A stretch of DNA of 64,000 bases from an uncultured Bacteroidales bacterium (lineage in GTDB: Bacteria; Bacteroidota; Bacteroidia; Bacteroidales; Paludibacteraceae): NCBI GenBank assembly GCA_902799185.1, contig CADBZO010000010.1:1-64000 (forward strand), in the 5' to 3' direction. Position 1 is the first letter of the stretch. Every line of letters starts with the position of its first letter. Below, piece by piece: positions 58,655-64,000 of the stretch. Both the position numbers and the translations under genes were made by a program. The notes beneath the pieces were generated by a model. That model saw only the letters and a list, made by a program, of their open reading frames with translations, did not search any database and was not told the DNA's origin.

Positions 58655-60670
58655 TTATTTGACTTCTTGACCAGTGACGGTGAATGTTTTATCGCCGCGG
58701 AGAATGAGGATTTGTCCGTCCTTGATAGCCTTGGTACTTTGTACTTGGTCACTTGGTACTTGGTCTATGCCTTGCGGGGCTTCACCGGATGTGGTAAACG
58801 AGACAGTCTTTGTATCAAGAGTACCTCCATTATTATCCTTTGAGGTAATGGTCAAATCGTAACTTGTGCCTTCCTCAAGACCTGTGACAGTAAACGAGAA
58901 GCCTGCAGTTTGTGTCTGTTGCGGGGCGTTGTTGCGTGCCGGTGCACCGAACGCAATCTGCGTCAACTGGCCGTTGGCATTGAATACAAGCGTGCAAATC
59001 ACATTGCCGGACTTGTCTTTGATGACCAATTCGTATGTAGCCGCTCCGCTAACAGCCGGCCATGCTACATCGGCGGTAGTTTCTGCCGGAGTCACAGACA
59101 GGTTAGTAGTCTCAGTGCCCTTGGCGCCTAACGGACGAACATCATACAATCCCCATGCATCGTGCATCTTGTAGGTGTTCAGGTAATCGGCAGGCACATA
59201 AACGATAGTGCTGTAGTCCAAACCGTAAAGAGCATCTGTATTAACCGTAGGCGGACGCATACTATAGCAAGTGATGGTTTCAATGGACGAACAATTATAA
59301 AAGGCTCTTTCCTCCAATACTTTGACTGAGGTTCCTAAAATCACATTTTTTAGATTAGTGCATTTATAGAATGCATCTTCACCAATGGTTGTTACCTCAT
59401 TTCCAATGGTTAGCGACTCAATGAATGTACCATAGGTGTAATTCTCAGAAAGCGCACCCTTGCCTGTAATATTTAATGCCATAGAAGCCGGCTCAAACGT
59501 CCATGTGAGAGCACTATCCTTACCGCATTTGCCTTCTAACAAATAATCAAAGATAGCTTCCATAGTGGTATCTTGGGTTAGTTCTATCGTGCGCGGATTT
59601 TCGGTGCTTCCATCTGCCCAGCGAACGAAATAACACCCACGATTGGGAATCGCAGTACAAATTACCGGATATTCCGTATCGCACATAGTAAAATCAGTAC
59701 TACTTGTTGTGATGTTTCCGTTTTCTACTTTTTTGTTAATTGTATAGGAGGAATATGGTGCATATTTTATTCGATATTGATACATAGACCATCCTTCTGC
59801 GGTTTTGTATGAATCTAAAGTGCCGCAAGGGACGTAAATTGAACAAAGTGTGTTACTAAAAGCACTTTCATCCAATGTCGGCGGAGTTTCTGCTTCAATC
59901 GTCACAGAGGTCAAACCGGAGCAATTGTAGAAAGCCAAAAATCCAATGCTTGTGACGCTATTGGGTATCGTCACAGAGGTCAAACTGCTGCAATCCACGA
60001 AAGCAGCCTCTCCAATGCTTGTGACGCTATTGCCAATCGTCACAGAGGTCAAACCGGTGCAGCTTTCAAAAGCAAAATTTCCAATGCTGGTAACGCTATT
60101 GGGAATGGTCACAGAGGTCAAACCGCTGCAGCTTTCAAAAGCATAATTTCCAATGCTGGTAACGCTATTGGGAATGGTCACAGAGGTCAAACCGCTGCAA
60201 CCATCGAAAGTCCACCCACCAATGCTTGTGACGCTATTGGGAATCGTCACAGAGGTCAAACTGCTGCAATAAGAGAAAGCATTATTTCCAATGCTTGTGA
60301 CGCTATTGGGAATCGTCACTGAGGTCAAACCGCTGCAATTATTGAAAGCAGAACTTCCAATACTTGTGACGCTATTGGGAATCGTCACAGAGGTCAAACT
60401 TTTGCATGCCTGAAAAGCAACAACTTCAATACTTGTGACACTATAAGTCATAGAATTATGGGTCACATACGCAGGAATATTAGCTGTTGCTAACCCTGTA
60501 TAATTATGATAGTTACCATCCCCATAATTATACTCCTCACAGGTTACTCCTGCCGTTTGGTTGATGCCGTCAAGGTTGTAATACAAATCGCCGATTTTAA
60601 CCTTTTCGGCAAACATGGTTCCCATGCTGGCTACCAGCAAAAGAAATAGATTTAAAATCTTTGTTTTCAT
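58655..60670 (-). CDS. BspA-like LRR_5 surface protein, 671 aa
   Basis: Signal peptide [22 protein letters not shown]. Residues about 60-290 are nine LRR_5 (BspA) repeats of 23 residues, consensus [20 protein letters not shown], CSG, whose DNA (59.9-60.43 kb) is almost identical from unit to unit. A divergent InlB B-repeat follows ([20 protein letters not shown]), then a second short LRR_5 block and an Fn3-like domain. The C-terminus carries the shared tail ([23 protein letters not shown]) after the repeat-derived linker [10 protein letters not shown]. Predicted surface-attached, adhesin-like, ~45 kb away from the main tail-bearing locus. Confidence 0.93.
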   Translation of the reverse strand: MKTKILNLFLLLVASMGTMFAEKVKIGDLYYNLDGINQTAGVTCEEYNYGDGNYHNYTGLATANIPAYVTHNSMTYSVTSIEVVAFQACKSLTSVTIPNSVTSIGSSAFNNCSGLTSVTIPNSVTSIGNNAFSYCSSLTSVTIPNSVTSIGGWTFDGCSGLTSVTIPNSVTSIGNYAFESCSGLTSVTIPNSVTSIGNFAFESCTGLTSVTIGNSVTSIGEAAFVDCSSLTSVTIPNSVTSIGFLAFYNCSGLTSVTIEAETPPTLDESAFSNTLCSIYVPCGTLDSYKTAEGWSMYQYRIKYAPYSSYTINKKVENGNITTSSTDFTMCDTEYPVICTAIPNRGCYFVRWADGSTENPRTIELTQDTTMEAIFDYLLEGKCGKDSALTWTFEPASMALNITGKGALSENYTYGTFIESLTIGNEVTTIGEDAFYKCTNLKNVILGTSVKVLEERAFYNCSSIETITCYSMRPPTVNTDALYGLDYSTIVYVPADYLNTYKMHDAWGLYDVRPLGAKGTETTNLSVTPAETTADVAWPAVSGAATYELVIKDKSGNVICTLVFNANGQLTQIAFGAPARNNAPQQTQTAGFSFTVTGLEEGTSYDLTITSKDNNGGTLDTKTVSFTTSGEAPQGIDQVPSDQVQSTKAIKDGQILILRGDKTFTVTGQEVK

Positions 60671-60718
60671 GTTTTTTTAATTTGAATTATTTATATATAC
60701 AAAAAGTGCGAGTCTCTT

Positions 60719-60980
60719 ATCGTGTCGCCAAGGCAGCGTAGCAAGGAAGCCTTTTTCACCTTCTAAGAAACTCACACAAGTGTGCAAGCATCTATTACGA
60801 AGGTGAAAAGCATACCTATAAGATATGCTGCCACACATTATTTCTGTGTTTTTTATTTCCGTTAGTTTGCTACGCTTTCGGCTGACACGAAATAATAGTA
60901 ATGCTTTGTTTTTATTTAATTAGCGCAACGCTTTGCGCTTGTCTTTCTCCAGTTTAACGTCTCGGGAGAGGGACGATGTC
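60719..60980. other. Composite hairpin element, copy B
   Basis: Outer stems TCGTGTC (60720-60726) with GACACGA (60884-60890) and AGCGTAGCAA (60735-60744) with TTGCTACGCT (60867-60876) enclose three arms: TTCACCTTC (60755-60763) with GAAGGTGAA (60799-60807), AGCATA (60809-60814) with TATGCT (60824-60829), and CACA/TGTG (60833-60848). A GCGCAACGCTTTGCGC hairpin (60925-60940) and GTCTCGGGAGAGGGACGAT (60959-60977) follow. Same order as 52735-52998. On the minus strand it lies between the DUF1016 gene and the surface-protein gene. Confidence 0.75.
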
Positions 60981-62096
60981 TTATAAGAGTTTTCTCAAAT
61001 CCTCTGCTGATGGTAGAATATTTTTGTATGCTTCCGGTAGTTCGCTACTGCTATGGTACGTGGCGACACCCATCGGCTTGGTCATGTCACGGAAAGAGAA
61101 CTCCACTTTTTTCTCGTTCATCGAACGACAAAGGATGATACCGATACTCGGATTCTCGTCCGGCATTTTGACATATTCATCCAAAGCAGACAGATAATAA
61201 TTCATTTTTCCTGCGTACTCCGGTTTGAACTTGCCACTTTTGAGTTCAACGGCTACCAAAGAACGCAAACGGCGATTGAAAAACAGCAAATCAATAAAAC
61301 TTTCTTCTCCGTCAACTATCAAGCGGTATTGGTTTCCCATGAAACTGAAGTCGCCGCCAAGCGCCATAATAAAGTCCTTTATATTCTTTACTATCTGCTG
61401 CTCGACCTCTTTCTCGTCCACGAAATCCGGATCCGGCAGTGTTAGGAAGTCCAATACCACATCTTCACGGAACACTTGCAATGCTTTTTCACGCAAACGG
61501 CTGTCAGGGATGGCTACTTGGAAATTATTCGGAGCCGCTTCTTTATGGAACACATCTGCTTTGAGGTTTGCAATCAGTTTGTCTTTCGTCCAAAACTGCG
61601 TAGCGCATTGACGGATATAAAAGAGCCTTTCTTCCAGCGTGGAAGTCTTTGTCAGAATTTCGTAATGATGTATAAAAGGAACCGCCAGGAATTGTTGTAA
61701 TTGCTCTTGCGTAAATTCGTCCACCGCCAGTGGCCGAATTATAATATGTTGATTATCAAACGGTATAATGGCTGCATTCAAATCGTCCGCTACCGGTGGA
61801 CGATTCTCTATCAACTCGCTCCAATCCTCATAGAATTTGCGCATCCTTTTCAAACTGGACTCAGAAAAGCCTTTCAATCCCGGCATTTCCTGCTGGAGTT
61901 GGTCAGAGATAACTCGCAGAGCATTACTTCCATACGAGGTCTGACGACTATTGATAGAGATGTATCTTCCCACTGCAAAATACAAAGCCAATACCTCTTT
62001 ATTGACTAACTTGGCGGCTCGGTAACGGCTAATCTGTATAGCCTCTTTAATCGCTTTAACCGCTTCTATGTATTCTGCTCTATTGAGTTGCTCCAT
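60981..62096 (-). CDS. DUF1016 (YhcG-type) PDDEXK nuclease, 371 aa
   Basis: The N-terminal DUF1016 domain (ISRYRAAKLVNKEVLALYFA, VGRYISINSRQTSYGSNALR, then the RLRKFYEDW-like segment) is followed by a C-terminal PDDEXK nuclease domain: DGEESFIDLLFFNRRLRSLV and AVELKSGKFKPEYAGKMNYY supply the D...E-x-K catalytic residues. The family is found in phage defence and mobile-element cargo and is sometimes called YhcG. It is a single-gene unit upstream of composite element B. Confidence 0.9.
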   Translation of the reverse strand: MEQLNRAEYIEAVKAIKEAIQISRYRAAKLVNKEVLALYFAVGRYISINSRQTSYGSNALRVISDQLQQEMPGLKGFSESSLKRMRKFYEDWSELIENRPPVADDLNAAIIPFDNQHIIIRPLAVDEFTQEQLQQFLAVPFIHHYEILTKTSTLEERLFYIRQCATQFWTKDKLIANLKADVFHKEAAPNNFQVAIPDSRLREKALQVFREDVVLDFLTLPDPDFVDEKEVEQQIVKNIKDFIMALGGDFSFMGNQYRLIVDGEESFIDLLFFNRRLRSLVAVELKSGKFKPEYAGKMNYYLSALDEYVKMPDENPSIGIILCRSMNEKKVEFSFRDMTKPMGVATYHSSSELPEAYKNILPSAEDLRKLL

Positions 62097-62168
62097 GTTG
62101 TCTTTTTTCTTCTCCGAACACCATTATTTCTGAAAAATATAAAATGGTCGTAAACATTATTATTTTTG

Positions 62169-62242
62169 TGGAGTATAGCGGACTCGAACCGCTCACCTCA
62201 ACACTGCCAGTGTTGCGCTCTAGCCAGATGAGCTAATACCCC
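62169..62242 (-). tRNA. tRNA-Ala (anticodon GGC)
   Basis: The minus strand from 62242 to 62169 folds as a cloverleaf: acceptor GGGGTAT with ATACTCC, D arm with TAGCTCATCTGGCTAGAGC, anticodon stem CAACA/TGTTG with loop CTGGCAG (anticodon GGC), and T arm with GGTTCGAGTCC. The 3' CCA is not encoded. It reads GCC alanine codons. Confidence 0.95.
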
Positions 62243-62287
62243 AACGTTAGCCTTTGTGCCTGCAAAGGCTAACGTAATCATTAAGAA

Positions 62288-63781
62288 TCAACGCAGGTAG
62301 TTCTCCCACTTGGTGTTGCGCATGTCGCCGGACTTGAGGAACTCCTCATGCATGGCGAACGCGAGGGAGAGGTTATGCGGCGTCTGACCGTGCTTGGCGT
62401 ACTTGAGGTAATCACGCAGCATCTCTTTGTATTCGGGAGCGACGCAGTTGTTGATGACCTCTTCGGCACGCTGGCGCGGACTCTTGCCACGGAGATCCGC
62501 TACACCCTGCTCGGTGACGATAACCTTCACGGAGTGCTCGGAGTGGTCGAGATGCGTTACCATCGGCACGATAGACGAGATAGCACCGTTCTTCGCCGTC
62601 GATGCGGTCGTGAAGATACTAAGGTACGCGTTGCGCGCGAAGTCGCCCGAACCGCCGATACCGTTCATCATCTTTGTGCCCGTGACGTGGGTGGAGTTGA
62701 TATTACCGTAGATATCCGCCTCTAACGCCGTGTTGATGGCGATGATACCCAGACGACGTGCCACCTCCGGACTGTTCGAAGTCTCCTGCGGACGGAGCAA
62801 CAGCTTGTCGCGGTAGAAATCGAGGTCGGCCAGCACCTCCGCCATCTTGCTCTCCACGAGACGCAGGGAGCAGCCGGAAGCGAACTTGCAGTGGCCTGCT
62901 TTGATGAGGTCCACCACGGAGTCCTGAATGACCTCGGAGTACATCTCGAAGGGCGGGATATGCGGGTTCTTGCCGAGCTCGCCGAGGACAGCGTTGGCTA
63001 CGTTACCTACTCCGCTCTGGATGGGCAGGAACGACGCAGGGATACGTCCGGCCTTCATCTCCGCCTCCAGGAAGAGTGCTACGTTCTCGCCTATCTTGGC
63101 GGTCGTAGCATCGACCGGCGTGAAAGCGGCAATCTCGTTCGGACGGTTGGTCTTCACGACTGCAGCAATCTTCGACGGATCGACCTTGATATGGTCGGAG
63201 CCGCAGCGGTCGGAGGGTTTGTAGATCGGTATCTCGCGACGGCAGGGAGGATCAAGCGGCTCGTAGAGGTCGTGCATGCCGCGCATGGTGGCGGGGAACA
63301 TCTCATTGAGTTCGACGATGATCTTGTCCGCCATGCGGCAGATAGTAGGCATGATACCTACTCCGGCAGCCGGTACGATGGTACCATCCTCGCCTACGTA
63401 CGATGCCTCGATAATCGCCCAGTTAGGTTTCGGGAGGAAGCCGTAACGGAGGTCCTGCGCCATATGGCTCAGGTGCATATCGAAATAGTGCGTACCCTCG
63501 GCGTTAATCTCCTCACGCATGGACTTGTTGGACTGATACGGCGTACGGAACTCGACGGCATGTGCACGTGCCAAAGCACCGTCACAGCTGTCGCCCATCG
63601 ACGCACCGGTCTCCAGTCCTACGCGGAAAGGTTTGCCTTCGGCATGCAGACGCTCTGCGCGTTGCGCCAGCGCAAAAGGAACCGCCTTGGGCACACCGGT
63701 GGCGGTAAAGCCACCCATGCCCAAGACGTCACCATTCTGAATCAATTCAGCGGCTTGCTCCGCTGTCATGAAATTAAGCAT
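62288..63781 (-). CDS. Acetyl-CoA hydrolase/transferase family CoA-transferase, 497 aa
   Basis: Start 63781 gives MLNFMTAEQAAELIQNGDVL then GMGGFTATGVPKAV; the frame further upstream is repeat array. Family motifs are GLETGASMGDSCDGALARAH, QSGVGNVANAVLGELGKNPH and the catalytic-glutamate region MYSEVIQDSVVDLI, with ALEADIYGNINSTHVTGTKM and GIGGSGDFARNAYLS. Bacteroidota homologues act as succinyl-CoA:acetate or propionyl-CoA:succinate CoA-transferases in acetate and propionate formation; which substrate applies here cannot be settled. Leader is a 9-bp array (63785-63866). Confidence 0.93.
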   Translation of the reverse strand: MLNFMTAEQAAELIQNGDVLGMGGFTATGVPKAVPFALAQRAERLHAEGKPFRVGLETGASMGDSCDGALARAHAVEFRTPYQSNKSMREEINAEGTHYFDMHLSHMAQDLRYGFLPKPNWAIIEASYVGEDGTIVPAAGVGIMPTICRMADKIIVELNEMFPATMRGMHDLYEPLDPPCRREIPIYKPSDRCGSDHIKVDPSKIAAVVKTNRPNEIAAFTPVDATTAKIGENVALFLEAEMKAGRIPASFLPIQSGVGNVANAVLGELGKNPHIPPFEMYSEVIQDSVVDLIKAGHCKFASGCSLRLVESKMAEVLADLDFYRDKLLLRPQETSNSPEVARRLGIIAINTALEADIYGNINSTHVTGTKMMNGIGGSGDFARNAYLSIFTTASTAKNGAISSIVPMVTHLDHSEHSVKVIVTEQGVADLRGKSPRQRAEEVINNCVAPEYKEMLRDYLKYAKHGQTPHNLSLAFAMHEEFLKSGDMRNTKWENYLR

Positions 63782-63784
63782 AAT

Positions 63785-63866
63785 TTCGTAGTTTTCGTAG
63801 TTTACGTAGTTTTCGTAATTTTCGTAGCTTACGTAATTTACGTAAAATACGCAAGCTACGCAAACT
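63785..63866. repeat. 9-bp array with an inverted end
   Basis: About five units of CGTAGTTTN/CGTAATTT run directly upstream of the CoA-transferase gene. The distal part turns over (CGCAAGCTACGCAAACTACG), so CGTAGCTT-type and AAGCTACG-type segments face each other and can pair around a centre near 63842. The array thus contains an internal hairpin, unlike the surface-gene arrays. Confidence 0.9.
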
Positions 63867-63877
63867 ACGCGAAGCAA

Positions 63878-64000
63878 TTATTCCGCTTTGCCGTCGGAAC
63901 CGAGGACGTTGATGATCTTATGCTTGTAGAGCTCGGTCATCAGGTCGCGTGCAGGACCGCAGTACTTACGCGGATCGAACTCACCCGGTTTCTCTGCGAA
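63878..64000 (-). CDS. fba: Class II fructose-bisphosphate aldolase, 3' end (partial)
   Basis: The last 40 codons before the TAA at 63880-63878 encode FAEKPGEFDPRKYCGPARDL then MTELYKHKIINVLGSDGKAE, matching the C-terminus of Bacteroides-type class II aldolases (FDPRxYLGPARDxLTKLYKHKIxNVLGSxxK). The gene continues beyond the window edge at 64000. It is the glycolytic/gluconeogenic enzyme that splits fructose-1,6-bisphosphate. Cys at the position of the usual Leu (KYCGPAR) is a minor variation. Confidence 0.85.
   Translation of the reverse strand, partial: FAEKPGEFDPRKYCGPARDLMTELYKHKIINVLGSDGKAE

Overview
The window reads as a chromosomal segment of an uncultured gut- or rumen-type member of the Bacteroidales (Bacteroidota). 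The grounds are sigma-ABfr-type promoters (TTG, 20 bp, TAnnTTTG) before many genes, few Shine-Dalgarno sequences, and a typical gene set: BspA-like DUF285 surface proteins, a fimbrillin/FISUMP lipoprotein, an AsmA-like giant, a TonB-dependent receptor under a TPP riboswitch, M13 and M3 peptidase lipoproteins, and an acetyl-CoA hydrolase-family CoA-transferase. No rRNA, CRISPR array, complete insertion sequence or integrase was seen. Most genes are on the minus strand.

Layout. 0-3 kb: small lipoproteins and a DUF1573 protein. 3.3-16 kb: a minus-strand locus of large exported proteins built from DUF285 repeats, beta-helix-like blocks and fibronectin type III domains; all end in a near-identical ~25-residue tail, and four are preceded by arrays of a 9-bp tandem repeat. 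16-32 kb: mainly housekeeping and envelope genes (OmpA-family protein, cysS, nagB, TlpA-like thioredoxin, glgB, YhcH-family protein, M13 peptidase, beta-barrel protein, thiamin-regulated TonB receptor, M3 peptidase). 32-36 kb: small accessory, phage-like ORFs with an HNH nuclease. 36-45.5 kb: FISUMP lipoprotein preceded by a 51-residue peptide gene, AsmA-like protein, ileS. 45.5-62 kb: accessory single genes (ORF6N, AbiEii-type pair, DUF4143 ATPase, DUF1016 nuclease) among mrp, a MATE pump, htrA, an acyltransferase, leuS and an LRR_5 surface protein. 62-64 kb: tRNA-Ala, CoA-transferase, and the 3' end of fba.

The most striking feature is several independent layers of short repeats. They include: (i) 9-bp CGTAGTTTN arrays in leaders of surface genes, in the leader of the CoA-transferase and in frame inside a lipoprotein; (ii) heptanucleotide repeats and C-rich palindromes between genes and also inserted in frame in ileS, htrA, asmA, cysS, glgB and mrp; (iii) four copies of a ~110-nt folded element whose outer stem shows compensatory changes; (iv) clusters of 11-bp phased direct repeats, several beside a conserved CCGATTATTAAGATTT motif; (v) a perfect 23-bp-period array and a related ~21-bp iteron set; (vi) two copies of a composite long-hairpin element. 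Together with the surface-protein cassette these suggest a genome remodelled by short mobile or recombinogenic repeats. That interpretation is inference from one sequence; the repeats themselves are directly visible.
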